A stretch of DNA of 64,000 nucleotides, taken from Cutaneotrichosporon cavernicola. Its lineage: Eukaryota; Basidiomycota; Tremellomycetes; Trichosporonales; Trichosporonaceae. Position 1 is the first letter of the stretch. Each line of letters opens with the position of its first letter. The notes under the pieces are model-generated. The model ran no database searches. It had not been told where the DNA came from and saw only the letters and a program-made list of their open reading frames with translations. The position numbers were made by a program, and so were the translations under genes. Shown here one piece after another: positions 20,127-31,323 of this stretch. Location of the stretch: contig NC_083394.1 of assembly GCF_030864355.1 (NCBI RefSeq), forward strand, positions 3,038,001-3,102,000, read 5' to 3'.

Positions 20127-22306
20127 CTACTTCTCCGCACTGGGGGGTTCCTCTCCCGGGCGACGCGGTCCGGTCCCAGACGACCCGCGGAACCCCATCG
20201 AGCTCGCCGACTGGCGCATGCCGGGAAGATCGACCTTTGTGGTCACCTCGGTCGTCTTGACGACATCGCCCTCGAGATCATACAGTGCCCGCAGAGCCGC
20301 GAGGTGGGGCGGGAGGCTCGGTGCGGCTTTGCGAGACGTCTCGACCGTGACGAGGGTATCAGTGTCCGTCCCGACCGTGGCGAGTGTATCCGTGTCCGTC
20401 TTGACCGCGACGAGTGTATCCGTGTCCGTCTCGACCGTGGCGAGTGTATCCGTGTCCGGCTGGGGTGGGTCCGTGGACGTGATCAATGCCCGAATCGTGT
20501 CAAAGGAGGAGCGCTCGGTGGCACCTTTCTTCGCAGGCGGCACCGTGTCTTGTAATGGACACTCAGCGGGGGAGATGGAGGGAAACGCGAGCTCGTCAAC
20601 GCCAGTGGAGACGAAAAACTCCACGTCGGGGTCGAACAGCTCGTCCTCTGTTCCAGCAGCCAGACCTAATTTGAAGGCAGCGAGATCCGCGTCGGCGACC
20701 TCTTCGGTCTCGACGTGGTGGGTCCGGGCGCTACTGTGGGAGGACTTTGGGCGCGGCCATTTCTCCTGCCACCATGCGTCGGGCTCGGGGTCGTGCGCAA
20801 TTTCCGTCGCTGAAATGCTGCCCTTCCGGGGGCTGCTTGTCTTGACGTCAGTCGCAGCCGAGTCCGCGTGTGCGGCCGGCGTGTCATTGGACGGAGAGGC
20901 TTGGAAGGTCGATGCCAAGTTGTCCAGCGAGGAATACATGGCTTGCGGGATCCATTCGGCCGATTCAATGAGCTTGGTCATTTCGTGCGTGGTGACTGGA
21001 ATCATGCGCACGGATCTGTCAATGATATCGACGGTCGGGATCACATTGGAGTTCTGGTTCTGGTCGGTGAACAGAACATCCATACGATGCCCTTTAACAA
21101 CACCCATCACATCCTGCAGGATGGTCGGCAGTCTAGCTGGCACAGGGCCGTTGGATTCAACACGCACGCGAGCGGCCTCGAGCATGGCGGCGAGAGTATG
21201 CAAGCCCTCTCCCAAGGGGACTTGCAGTTGTAGCGGTGGCCCAAGTCGCGGAGAGGGGGCTACGTCCCATGCGCATACTGGACGCGGTTCTGCCGCAAGA
21301 AAGGCTGGAAGGATGGGGTTTAAGAGAAGGTTTCTCAATGTCGTACCGGGTCGAGCGAGCAGCGACAGGTCGCGTGTCTGACCTGTTGGATCGCCCAGGT
21401 CGGTTGCGACGCACCCCGCACCGAGAACGTAGAAGCGGGCAAGGGAGCCGCCGACAACTGATGCGCCGTGGACGGCGCCGCACGCCTCATGGGCAATCAG
21501 GAGCTGGGCGACCAGGTCCGGGACAGCTGTCTGGGTCAAGGCAATCAATTTCCGTCGCCATTTAGTGTATACTTGATCGGGGACAGTTTCGTCCGTCAGG
21601 CGCGCGAGACCTCCAGGCTATAATCAGCTTCCAAGTAAAAGAATTGACTCACGGGGCCGTGAGGTTGGTTGGGGACGCGCAGGTCCTGGAGCACAGCCTT
21701 GGCTTGGCTCAGTTCCGACGGCGAAAGCTTGCGCGCTGCCTCACTATCGAAAGCAGCCTCTATTTGTAGAGCGTCAGGTGGCGGGTGGATGCTGGTGATG
21801 CCATCGAGGACGAGAGCAGGCTCGGCTGCTAAAGCGCCTGCGGCTCGCAAGTGTCGCTTGGACATGCCCACAGCAAGATCGACAGACAAGATGTCGTTTA
21901 GAGTATCCGGGTAAGATATAGGTGGCCATCCCCTGCCCGACCACTCCAAAGTGCGATACATCAGAGTGTCACGGGCTGGAATGCACGCTCTCCCACCGAT
22001 GTTTTGGAGGTGGAACGGCTTGAAGCTGGCACCATCGGGACTCAAGTTCAAGTGCACCAGACGGTCTTCGCCCTTGTGGGAAACCGCTGCTTCAACTCTG
22101 TGTCCCATTATCGGTTCGAGAGCGCGGGCCACGGCCAAGGTCATGTCCAAAGTTGTCGGCTTGATGCCGCGAAGCTGGGAGCCCAGGCGCGTTTCGACAT
22201 CTTGAAATTTTGGTGCTTGCCCGGGCGTTGGCGTTGTCTTCCATCTCTTGCGTTGTTGTAGATAGCGGTGTAACAGCGGATAACGTTGGATGTTGGGTAT
22301 TGACAT
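20127..22306 (-). CDS. Unknown 714-aa protein with TDTDTL repeats
   Basis: Exon 1 is 22306-21653, exon 2 is 21617-20127; the 35-nt intron (GTGAGT to GCTGATTATAG, phase 0) joins two frames exactly. Residues 1-450 look folded, with hydrophobic helices such as PDLVAQLLIAHEACGAVHG and LARFYVLGAGCVATDLGDP and a segment GHRMDVLFTDQNQNSN. Residues 460-600 are acidic and disordered. About residues 610-650 hold four 10-residue units of the type TDTDTLATVE, encoded by a 30-bp tandem repeat (20341-20460). The basic start (PLLHRYLQQRKRWK) might be a mitochondrial presequence, which is a guess. No enzyme motif was recognised. Confidence 0.72.
20341..20460. repeat. 30-bp coding minisatellite, four copies
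   Basis: Four imperfect 30-bp units built on GACCGTGGCGAGTGTATCCG-like sequence, in frame inside the 714-aa gene, producing the TDTDTLxxVx repeats. Confidence 0.85.
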
Positions 22307-22478
22307 GGTGGAGAAGAGAGTGGTACAGAGTCGAAAGAGAGTGAATGCGAGAAAGACATAGCCGACGGTGAAATCCGAAATGCTCTGACTGACCGAGGCC
22401 CCGGGTGCATGTTTCCGCCCATGACCACTCCTCCATCATCCTCCAATCACCAAAGGATATCGTATAAACGTCTACAGG

Positions 22479-23065
22479 CTACCGGCGGATCGCAAGCACC
22501 TTGAGCAAGCGGATGCGATGCTCCTTTCGCTCGATGCGGGCCGACAGTGCGTCGACCTGGCGATTGAGGTGCTCGATCTGGTCCTTGCTGTTGGCGTAAC
22601 GCTTGTGCAGCTCTTCGTAGTACACCTGGAGGCGGGTGTATTCGCGCTCGCGGTGGAGGAGGCGTGAGAGGATATCCTCATCTCCAATCTGGTCGTATTC
22701 GCCGTCATCTTCAAACTCGGGGGCTGTCCCGAACTCGTCAGTGAACATGACAGGGTACACGTGTTCGTCGGCGAGCTCCTCCACGTTGTTGTACGTGTAG
22801 TCGTCGACTGGGTCCGGGTCCGAGTATGCGAGTGCGGCGCGAAGGGGGCTCGGGGTGATGAGAGTGGTGTCGGAAGCAGGGTGCGCGTATGATGGTCTTG
22901 GGTCAGGGCTACCGGAGACTGTACTTACCCAGCCTGGGGCGTTGCGGTGAGTTGGCGGGGTGGGGGCACGGGGACGGGGAGAGGGACAGGGACAGGAGAC
23001 GGTGGCGGTACGTTGAGGGCGCGCTTGCGCTTCTTGAAGTTGACGGAAAAGGGCATGACAGGCAT
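22479..23065 (-). CDS. Small acidic coiled-coil protein
   Basis: Exons 23065-22929 and 22896-22479, 184 aa. The 32-nt intron (GTAAGT, CCTGACC, CAAG) is phase 2 and links the frames. Start MPVMPFSVNFKKRKR is basic and followed by a Pro/Val stretch. The centre is acidic (DPDPVDDYTYNN, EFEDDGEYDQIGDED). The last 70 residues form a clear heptad helix (LLHREREYTRLQVYYEELHK... to RIRLLKVLAIRR), a likely coiled coil. No catalytic motif. It may be a small scaffold or complex subunit; not recognised. Confidence 0.68.
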
Positions 23066-23249
23066 GATCGGAGATGGATGGGAGGATGGGAGATGGGAGA
23101 TGGGAGGTTGGATAATGACAATGACAATGTTTGGGTGAATGGTTGTGCGCACAGAGAGTGCGAGGTCCGTGCCCTCATCTACAAAATAAAGACACAACAA
23201 ATACATTACATCCCATTTACCATCCATTACCCACGCTAACCATTACCCC

Positions 23250-24874
23250 CTACCCCGCCTTCTTGCCCTTGCCTTTGCCCAGCAGCCCCAGTCCCATGAT
23301 TCCCAGGCCCCGCCGCTTCTTGCTCGAGTCGCCCAACTCGTCCAACTCCATGCTCACGCACAGGGCACACCCCACCCCTACTGACACGGGAAACAGTTGG
23401 CCATCACGCGTATGCGGCAGCTCGACCAGTTCCGTCACCTGAGTTGCACAGATAGTCACGTCAAGCTGGTTGGGGTTGGTCTCGGACCTCGCTCCCAAGC
23501 CAACTTCCGGGCTACTGCGCGTCGACGGCTGTGAGTCGTGGGACGCCAGTCGTGATCCACTCGGTTGCGTCGGTGAAGGTGTTCGAGGGGCCCACAACGC
23601 CGAGGGATTGCCGCTACTGGGACTGGTACTGGGGCAAGTACCCCGCATCCACGCGTGCACCTCACCGGACGGCGTGCGCGCGGCCGCCTGGTACCCATCG
23701 ACAAGGGGTTGCAGTGATAACTGGGCAAATGGCATGCCCTCTCCGCCACTCTGGATGGGGTACACGCGCACGCCAGCTCGTAGGTCGACGACGTATGCGA
23801 CGGGCTGGTTGTAAGTTGGCTCGTCGTCGTCGTCGGAGGCGAGACGATAGATGCCGACGAGGTCAGCTCGGGCAACGACTCGGATATTATCTGGCCGGTC
23901 GACAATACAAAGCTAGTTTTGTCAGTACATCAACGTTTGAGTACACCCACCAATCGCCATTCCAGATCTTTGGAACACACCCACACTTCTCCTCCCTCTT
24001 TCAATGCAACCACGATGCTGCCAACGTCAAAATCGAGTACGTTCCGAGCATGTCGTTTTTGTCGTGTGGCTGTACCTCCGCCGACCTCTGCTGTCGCCCA
24101 ACGGGCCCAGTGCATCCCTTCTTCTGTTTTGTCCAGAATCTTGAAGGAGGGTTCTGCCTCTGGATCCAATCCAGGCAAACAGGACAGGTACGTGTCCTCT
24201 TCACCTGCGAGATAGGCAGCCGAGGTTACATTCCAGACGGCTACACCACCTTGGGCGGTGAGGGCAGCGCGCAAATCCCGGTCGGGTTTGCCGGTGCGCA
24301 CCTCACGCGCCCCTGCCAGAACTCGGGATGAGTGTATCCGCTGCAATTAGCGTGACTGTTACTAGGCCAAGGGCCTTACCTGGTGCGGAACAATGTCCAC
24401 GACGGTGTGGAGGTCACGTCGGATGTGAGCACCGTCGGTTGCCCCGACAAGGCGCCATTTCATAGCTCGATCGCAAGCCATACCACCCCAATGATACTCT
24501 TGTGTACGCTGAGTCGCACTCCACATTTCGACCTTGCCTGTGAGGATGTATCCCAATGGTCGCGGGGTAAGACTACACCCATCGTCACCGTGCCGGAGGT
24601 GTGTAATGTTCTGGTTGTCGAGGGAAAACTTTCTCAACACTGTCGGTGGGGCGAGGTCAACTGTGAGATCGCGGGCGCGGCGGGGTTGCTTTCCCCCACC
24701 TTCTGCGCACCAGAGGACCAGCCTCTTTTGGGCGCTGTACTCTGGGGGCGAGGCGGGAGTTTGAGGCGAGCTGGAGCTGGAGCGGGTGCTGGGACCCGGC
24801 TCGGCGGGGGAGGTGGACGAGGGTGAAGTGGACGAGACGTATGGGGGGGGCGCCTCCTTGTCCATGTTGTGCAT
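23250..24874 (-). CDS. Unknown three-exon protein with Pro/Ser-rich N-terminus
   Basis: Exons 24874-24380, 24340-23951 and 23912-23250, 515 aa. Introns of 39 and 38 nt are in phase 0 with standard ends (second ends CTGAC...CTAG). The first 45 residues have a PPPYVSS start and poly-Ser/Pro. The remainder is a mostly beta protein: repeated strands such as GYILTGKVEMWSATQ, GGVAVWNVTSAAYLAGEEDTY, GSIVVALKEGGEVWVCSKDLEWRL and VVDLRAGVRVYPIQ suggest a repeating beta fold. The C-terminus is basic with a Gly/Lys tail (GLGLLGKGKGKKAG). A second ATG at 24865 is possible. Family not recognised. Confidence 0.68.
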
Positions 24875-25876
24875 GTGTGATAGTGAATATGAACATGAGG
24901 ATGAAAGCTTGTGTGATGCATTTGGGTCCAGAGTGTCCAGAGTGTCCGGATATGCCGGACATGACTGACAGCCTTCCTTTCATAGAGAGACAGTCAGGAT
25001 TCAGGGTAAATATCAAGATGAAGTGTGGTGGCGTTCATCTGCCGCGGATATTATACTGTAACCTTTTTCCACACGGCTCGGTCTGCGTGGTCTGGTCTGC
25101 ATGGGTTAGCCTGTTGAACTGTGCAGTGTGCAGTGTGCAGTGTGCGCTGTCAGAGGACACTTCCCGCTTCCGCTTCCATAACTGTGGTCGGCCCGCTGTG
25201 CGGCCCACGGCGCCACGGCACGGAGATTGTGTTTGGGTGTGCCGGGTGGAATGATGGTTTACGTTACGACGCGCAGTCGATTAGGGAGACTCGGTGGACT
25301 CGGTAACAGGTTCCTGTGCCAGGGAGAGTTTTGAGGGGGGTGCCTGGGGGTGTCTGGGGGTGCCTGGGACCAATTAGTTTTCAATACTGTATTACCCTGG
25401 TTAATGGCAAGTTTGTCTAATGAATCAATCTTGAACTGTAAGATAAGATTCAAAGTCATTTCCTGGACGCCACGATCGCGACTCGATGACCTGTACAAGG
25501 GAGAGAGTGCCTGGCCCATGGCCCATGATGATCTGATGAAAAACAGCCTGCGAGCCAGAACACGACGTAGGAATGTGCCTGGAGCAAGCACTGTAAGCAA
25601 AGGCAGAGACAACTACACGCTCAGCATCCACACCATTGCTACTGGTTGTGACTGATACCAAGTACAGAGTATGCATGGATGAATGGGATAAAAGCTGCGA
25701 GTGGCGGTTGGTTCAGAGGTTGAAATGGAGGCCGAGGTGGAGGTGGAGGTGGAGGTGGAGGTGGAGGTGGAGGTGGAGGTGGAGGTGGTCCACTGCAGTT
25801 GACTCAACCTGTATAACCACGCCACCCTTCTTACCAGCTTACTCGGTCACTGCATCTCTCCATCTCTCCATCCACC
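24875..25876. other. Divergent intergenic region with GGTGGA microsatellite
   Basis: One kilobase between the minus gene at 24874 and the plus gene at 25877. It contains CAGTGTG repeats near 25125-25145, TGCCTGGGGGTG copies near 25340-25372 and the hexamer microsatellite at 25734. No coding frame supported. Confidence 0.5.
25734..25789. repeat. (GGTGGA)n microsatellite
   Basis: About nine perfect GGTGGA hexamers, purine strand on plus, ending 88 bases before the ATG at 25877, so within its promoter or 5' UTR. Confidence 0.95.
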
Positions 25877-27283
25877 ATGCCCTCCCTAACCACCCCCACA
25901 CCACCCCCATTACCATGCGCTTCCCCAACATGGTCATCCACCGAGGCCGACCGCCTCACGCGACTCATCCAACTGGACGACCCGCGTGCCTGCGGGCGAA
26001 TCTCCGCCACCCTGACTGCCACAAACTCCAACAGCTTTGTACACGCGACACTTGCTCGTCGAGGAAAGACGCAGACACCAACACTCGTCTTAGCAAGTGA
26101 TCAGCGCATCGCCGCAGTTGGCGAGCATGCAGAGGGCAACTTTGACCCACCCACTTGGAACTTGATCGCGGCACGTACCATCGCGTCACTTGTCGCAGCG
26201 CACCAAGCAAGTGGCACATACCTTGGATGGATGTCTCGGAGGACCGGGTCAATCGCTCGTCTCGTGCTTCTTGACTTGGAGACGGTTGCTCTCGAGGCCG
26301 ACATGGCCTTCCTGACCTCTACCCCCCGCATTCTTCCCGCTGAAACACTGCTGTCCATGACACCGAATCCACCTACCGATACGCGTCAACTGGTCAAATT
26401 CCTCACAGCTGCACGACTACTCCTCTCGTTCCCGTCCATTCCCCGTCTCCCGCAAGCGGTCGCCAACTGCCTGTTGTTCCCATCTGGTCGTCGTCCAGTG
26501 CGCCACACACGCGCTCCGCGTACACCTCCGCGATATTCTCCTCCTCGTATGGCGATCGCCGACCTCAGCACCCCGCCTCGTTCTACATCCCCCCAGAAAC
26601 GTTCATCACCAGGTGGCGGGAGCCCAGGTAAGCGTCTTGCGATAGATGTCCTCGCTTGGCGCAGCGGTAAAAGTGGCGCCGCCCTGTTCGACTTTGGCCT
26701 CGACGATGCGGGAGACGAACGGTGCTGTTCGCCCACGGAGATCGACACACCACCCCCGTCTGAGGGTGAGATGGCGCACGCAAAGGCCAAAACTTTGACA
26801 TTTGGCGGCATCAAGGCGAGCCATACCATCCGTCCGGCAAAGTCTGGGCTTCAGGCCGAGGAGACGTTACGGCCGGGAGGATTGGCACTACGGGAGACAG
26901 AGACCGTCGTACCTGGCACGTTGGGCTTGCAACCCGCCTGGGAGGCGACACTGGGGCCAACTTCGAGCATGCGTCCATTGAAGAAGTGCAGCACAAACTC
27001 GAACGGTAACGACACTGGTTTCAAGTGCCTCAGCCGCAGCCGCCAGCAGCCAGGCGATACATCTCATCGCTCACTCGAGCCGCGTTCGCAATCTCTAGCC
27101 ACGGCTTCGACCGCCATCGATTCGACCACCATGGCGAGCATCCAGAGGCTTGACAATTGTAAGAGAGAGCTCGGGTTCGAGGACTACCTGGCCGTCCTTG
27201 TTGAGATGAAGGTGCGCGTCGTGCTGGTCTCGAGCGCCGAGATGGATAGAGCTGTTGAAGGCATTCGTGCCGCGCACAGCTAG
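25877..27283 (+). CDS. Unknown protein with helical N-terminal domain and disordered middle
   Basis: 468 aa, single exon, ATG 25877. Residues 20-195 are helical and Leu/Ala-rich (NLIAARTIASLVAAHQASGTYLGWM, LVLLDLETVALEADMAFL, LVKFLTAARLLLSFPS), a pattern reminiscent of cyclin-box or other all-alpha adaptor folds, but no diagnostic motif was confirmed. Residues 200-430 are disordered with Ser/Pro/Arg stretches (TPPRYSPPR, SPQKRSSPGGGSPGKR). The last 40 residues form a short conserved-looking helix (KRELGFEDYLAVLVEMKVRVVLV). No signal peptide or membrane span. Possibly regulatory; the function is not known. Confidence 0.68.
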   Translation: MPSLTTPTPPPLPCASPTWSSTEADRLTRLIQLDDPRACGRISATLTATNSNSFVHATLARRGKTQTPTLVLASDQRIAAVGEHAEGNFDPPTWNLIAARTIASLVAAHQASGTYLGWMSRRTGSIARLVLLDLETVALEADMAFLTSTPRILPAETLLSMTPNPPTDTRQLVKFLTAARLLLSFPSIPRLPQAVANCLLFPSGRRPVRHTRAPRTPPRYSPPRMAIADLSTPPRSTSPQKRSSPGGGSPGKRLAIDVLAWRSGKSGAALFDFGLDDAGDERCCSPTEIDTPPPSEGEMAHAKAKTLTFGGIKASHTIRPAKSGLQAEETLRPGGLALRETETVVPGTLGLQPAWEATLGPTSSMRPLKKCSTNSNGNDTGFKCLSRSRQQPGDTSHRSLEPRSQSLATASTAIDSTTMASIQRLDNCKRELGFEDYLAVLVEMKVRVVLVSSAEMDRAVEGIRAAHS

Positions 27284-27444
27284 TAGAGGAATCATCACGT
27301 CGCCAGTCCTTATAGTCTGTTGTACAGTAGCGTACATGTATCGAGGATTAGCTATTCTCCAGTGCGTTGTACCCGAACAGAGCTCAGCCTAAACACCATA
27401 CATCAAGCTATCGCCAATATCCATTTCTCCAGCCTTACTTGTAC

Positions 27445-27931
27445 CTACTCGGAAATGACCCACTGTTGGCTCCCAAAGTCCTTATGGCCAACCTCGTGGC
27501 ATGACCAAATCTGCACTCGAGCCCCAAGCTCAAACTTGCCATCTCTCACATCGAGGCAGAACGCCGCATCCGACGCCCGCACCTGTCCCGTCTCATCTGG
27601 GAACCACCCAATGCCCGCCGTGTTGCACCGGTACACCTCGGTGTTGTCGCCGTCGCAAGCGCGGTAGTCGAGGTATGGGTGGATTTGTTCTTGTGTCAGG
27701 GGGAGTTAACTAAGACTCACTCAGCCCAGCACCGAGACACCACGTCTCGTCCCGTTGCCACAGGAAAGCACAGTCGTCGCGGCGCCACGCGCCGGCGTCC
27801 TTGCAATTTAAAAGAGAGAGGGGCGCCGAGCCCGGTTCGCCACTCTGTGAGAGGCAGAGGTGGGGCGCCGACTTTGGGCTGAGGGTGCTTGCCAGTACTG
27901 GTGCTAGGAGGGATAGAATTAGAATGAGCAT
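27445..27931 (-). CDS. Small secreted protein with ricin-B-type lectin domain
   Basis: Exon 1 is 27931-27721, exon 2 is 27689-27445, 151 aa. Intron 31 nt (GTGAGT, CTGACACAAG), phase 1. Residues 1-15 (MLILILSLLAPVLAS) form a signal peptide. The mature part has PHLCLSQSG...APLSLLNCKD and later AAFCLDVRDGKFELGARVQIWSCHE followed by QQWVI, the C-L-D-V/G-x-Q-I-W/Q-x-W pattern of one beta-trefoil repeat set. Such domains bind galactose or related glycans. With only one domain and no partner enzyme domain it is a lectin-like secreted protein. Six Cys suggest disulphides. The gene is separated from the hydrolase at 28316 by 384 bases and reads the same way. Confidence 0.8.
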
Positions 27932-28315
27932 GGTGATGTGAGCGGGCGTACTGAGCCGCGAGTACTGAGCCGGGCAGGTCAAATAGAAGCGCCACCGACT
28001 CGTCGAAGCAGTCACTGGAGGACCAGTTCAATCTCGGGGCAGAAAGTGGAGTCACGAGTGACGCAAGTCAAACCAGAACAGGAAGATGACGCCCGACAAC
28101 AGAGTAGCCCGATCTGGAAGTAGCTGCTAGTCATGTGCTGCGCAGACGATGAAACGTTCCCAACTCTGGTAAGATGACAAGGCACCCGTTAACATACCAC
28201 AACAACCGGCTAGGCACCCGACCAGCCTCTACCTTTGCATCGTAACCCAACCTCATCTCCACACTGTTGTCAAGGCCCAGCATGCTTCATCTAGGGGATC
28301 TGAGTACAGCCTAGG
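27932..28315. other. Intergenic region
   Basis: Promoter of the lectin gene and 3' end of the hydrolase gene. Nothing else seen. Confidence 0.4.
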
Positions 28316-29086
28316 TTAATTACTCTTCTTGGCCTGGAACTCGGTCGCGGCCTGGACGATAATGTCGGCAGTCTCGGCTGGCATGCTGAGCATTGGCGAA
28401 TGGCTTGTATCCAACTCGCGGACTGTGACGTCGGCATCACCTGCCATACCGATGATCATCTTCTGCATGGCGGGAGGCAAGCCATGATCCTGTTTTGTGA
28501 CAATGTAATAATTGGGTACTTCTGCCCACGAGCCATATGCGTGTTCTCCACCCTCTGCCAATGCCTTGAGGCTCTGTTTGCCCAGTTTATCCGCCCACAT
28601 CCTCCCCTCCTCGGCGGGTAAATCGTGGAAAAACATATCGACGGGGTCGACGACAAGCTCGGCAAACCCCGTGTCCGTGTTGGCCTTCCATTGGGGTGGG
28701 GGGATGCCGCCGGTGGGATCGAGGAACGCCATGCCCGTCTGTGTGAAGCCCGAAGCCATCAACACGAAGCCGATGACTTTGCCTGGTTGAGAGCAAGGCT
28801 CGGGCGATCCAAGCGTCAGGCCTTTGGAGCCGGAATGGGCGGGAAGACCACCGTACGAGTGAGCGGCGACGACGACGTCGTGGCCCAGCGTCGTCTCAGC
28901 CTCGATGCACCGACGCACGGCCGTGATGTCGTCCAGAAACGAAGCGTCGCGAGAGCCGGAAGTGCTGCTCGGAAGGGATACGACCACGGCCTTGTAGCCG
29001 CGCGAGGTGAGCGCCGACACGAGCTTGTCAAATGTCGCAACGGGATACCAGCATCCGGGGACAAGGACGATCGTGGGCTTGGACAT
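28316..29086 (-). CDS. Alpha/beta hydrolase
   Basis: 256 aa, single exon. Start MSKPTIVLVPGCWYP is the first strand and oxyanion loop of the fold. The nucleophile elbow is AHSYGG with S77, and the late His is in DTSHSP (H229). Between them is a lid segment (DPTGGIPPPQWKAN...FFHDLPAEEG). Small cytosolic esterases of this type (AB_hydrolase_6) open esters or lactones; the substrate is unknown. The stretch after AHSYGG (HSGSKGLTLGSPEPCSQ) is longer than usual but holds no splice signal. ATG 29086 was chosen because the first strand begins there; an upstream ATG (29185) would add a random N-terminus derived from a repeat. Confidence 0.85.
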   Translation of the reverse strand: MSKPTIVLVPGCWYPVATFDKLVSALTSRGYKAVVVSLPSSTSGSRDASFLDDITAVRRCIEAETTLGHDVVVAAHSYGGLPAHSGSKGLTLGSPEPCSQPGKVIGFVLMASGFTQTGMAFLDPTGGIPPPQWKANTDTGFAELVVDPVDMFFHDLPAEEGRMWADKLGKQSLKALAEGGEHAYGSWAEVPNYYIVTKQDHGLPPAMQKMIIGMAGDADVTVRELDTSHSPMLSMPAETADIIVQAATEFQAKKSN

Positions 29087-29125
29087 GTTGGGGAGTTGAC
29101 GAATTGTGAGGCAAGCAATGTCAAA

Positions 29126-29217
29126 CAGTGGATGGAGACAAGTTGTGGCTTCAAGGACAGTGGATGGAGACCAGTGTGGCTTCAAGGACAGTGGATGGAG
29201 ACGAGTTGTGGCTTGCC
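29126..29217. repeat. About 32-bp tandem repeat, three copies
   Basis: Units share CAGTGGATGGAGAC and GTGGCTTCAAGGA with small changes between copies. They begin 40 bases upstream of the hydrolase ATG, in its 5' region. Confidence 0.85.
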
Positions 29218-29618
29218 TTCAGCCACCGGCTTGGCACCGATCCGATCCGAGATCACCACTTATCCGGCAAGTCACGTGCGCGTCACCTCGTATCATCTGC
29301 CAAGTGGCTCATTTCCATTCCCAAGGTGCCTCGGCTGTGCAGTGGAGTGATGTGATGTGTAAAGCTGCAGACGGAGAGACTGTGGGGCGGCGTCGCGGAC
29401 ATGGGTCTGTCTGACGGGCGGGGATGGGGCATGGCCGCAGCCGTAATCATTGTGCAGACGGACTTGCGCTTTGCGTGTACTTGCGCAGTACATGACCTGA
29501 ATGGACAATGATAGACAATGGCATCGCTACATGTGATTCTCTGCTTGCGCCGACAAACTACGAGACTAAGTGTGGACCATGCTAATAATGACATTACAGT
29601 TGAATATAAGGGTTGTGG

Positions 29619-29694
29619 TTGTCTATGTGTACTTGTTGTCTATGTGTACTTGTTGTCTATGTGTACTTGTTGTCTATCTCTACTTGTACTTGTA
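29619..29694. repeat. 17-bp tandem repeat in permease 3' region
   Basis: Four copies of TTGTCTATGTGTACTTG, degenerating into ACTTGTACTTGTAC, immediately downstream of the amino-acid permease stop codon. Confidence 0.85.
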
Positions 29695-29730
29695 CAATTC
29701 TACTCCGAGCCGCAAGATCCCTCCACATGC

Positions 29731-31323
29731 CTAGTTCTTGACCTGGCGGAAGACATTGCGCGCCAGCCCGTCGCCGCCGACCTCGTTCTGGCGCACGAGC
29801 GTGTATCCTCCGACGCGGGGGAGCACTTGCGCCCACACAAGCCAGTAGATGAATCCGATGCCGAAGATTGCCCATCCCGCCACGGCGTGGGTGTAATACG
29901 GCATGGTAGCGTACGGTTCACCGCCCGGTGGCGGGGGAGTGAACGGCACAACCAAGAGGAAGACGTTGGCTGCGCCGAAAAAGGCGGCCGCCACGACCGC
30001 CGGCCATCCCGGCGTCTTCCAGTCGGCGTACGGCCGGAAATGGAGGTATACGATGCCGAACGCGATGGTGGCATTGATGACTGCGAGGGGGTACGAGATG
30101 GTGTTGATGACAAAGTTGTAGGCGTCGCCGGGGGGTAGGGCGAGGATTGTGATTAAGCAGACGGCCCAGTGGAGGGCGAGACCGGCGAGAGGCGCATCAA
30201 GGGGTTTGTTGGACGCCCACAGTCGCGAGAAGGGGAGGACACCTTCACGCCCCAGTTCCTGGTTCACGCGACCTTGAGCGAAGATGACGGAGAGGACGTT
30301 ACCGAGGGCGCTGAGGGCGACGAATATGTCGAGGAAGCGCGCAGCCTTGTCGCCATATACGTTGTGGAAGAGGAGAGAGGCGACGAGCGTGCCACTCCCC
30401 GTGATCTCTTCCTTGGACGCTGCAGCAAAGTAGGCAATGTTGGCGAGGATGTAGAGGACAGTGACGAGGCCGATGGCCAATGGCCCGGCAATACGGATTG
30501 TGCGTTTCGGGTTCTTGACCTCGCTGAGCGCCTAGAGTTAGCGTGGAAATTACAATTTCTCACAAAATTGGCATTGTGGTATCCAACAAAACTCCAGATG
30601 ACGTTGTAGAGCGAGAGGCAGAAACTGCTTGCGCTGGCGGTAGTTCCCTCGAACGCGTTTGTGAAATTATCCGGCTTGTCGACCTTGAGGTGGCCCCCGA
30701 AAGCGAAAAAGCCAGTGACGACGACAACAAGCAAGATCCCAATCTTGAGCATGCCAAGCACGTTTTGGAGGTACAGGCCCCATCGGACTCGGGTGCCATG
30801 TAAGAGGAAACAGAATGTGATGGCCATAAAGGCGACTATGCGCCGCGTCCATTGGTCTGGAGAGTGGTTTAGCGCGCGTAGGATATATTCGCCAAAGACG
30901 ATCGAGTTGCCGCTCGCCCAGCCGAGGAGCACACCGTTGGCGGCGTAGGCGCAAGTGGCCAAGAACTTGGGTTTGCGAAAGAGGTATTCGAGATAGTTCT
31001 TCTCGCCGCCATTACGCGGGATCGCCGTGCCCCAAACAATGTATACCCACATTCCGGCGGCGGCGATGATGGACCCAACAACCCACATGACCAGACTCAT
31101 GCCAACACTCCCGCTCAGACTGAGGATGGTCGAGGGCGTGGCGAAGACGCTGGCGTCAGTGGCCATCGGCAATAAGTACTTACCCAGTACCGATCATGCG
31201 GTTGAGGATGATGAAGACGGCGGACACGAGGCCGATCTGACGACGGTCATCAGAGTGCAGGCTCTCAGTGTCCTTGTCCGACCCCAGCGATCCGTAGTAT
31301 GGGACTCTTTTGTCCTTGCCCAT
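29731..31323 (-). CDS. Amino-acid permease (APC superfamily, LAT/methionine-permease type)
   Basis: Exons 31323-31184, 31149-30564 and 30531-29731, 508 aa. Introns are 34 and 32 nt, standard ends, phases 2 and 0. The protein has about twelve hydrophobic segments. TM1 holds FIILNRMIGTGVFATPSTIL, the substrate-binding break of APC carriers, and TM6 is followed by VGYHNANFALSEVKNPKRTI, the fungal high-affinity methionine/LAT motif. Later segments include SALGNVLSVIFAQGRVNQELGREG and WLVWAQVLPRVGGY. It most likely imports amino acids by proton symport in the plasma membrane; methionine or cysteine is the nearest guess. It is transcribed away from 31.3 kb and ends in a repeated 3' region. Confidence 0.88.

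Larger units (their letters stand above)
29087..29730. other. Intergenic region with two minisatellites
   Basis: Promoter of the hydrolase (minus) with a 32-bp repeat at 29126-29217, and 3' region of the permease with a 17-bp repeat at 29619-29694. No coding frame supported. Confidence 0.5.

Noticed and set aside
20218..21381. 387-codon frame antisense to the 714-aa gene
   Set aside because: Antisense shadow; its repeat simply mirrors the TDTDTL units.
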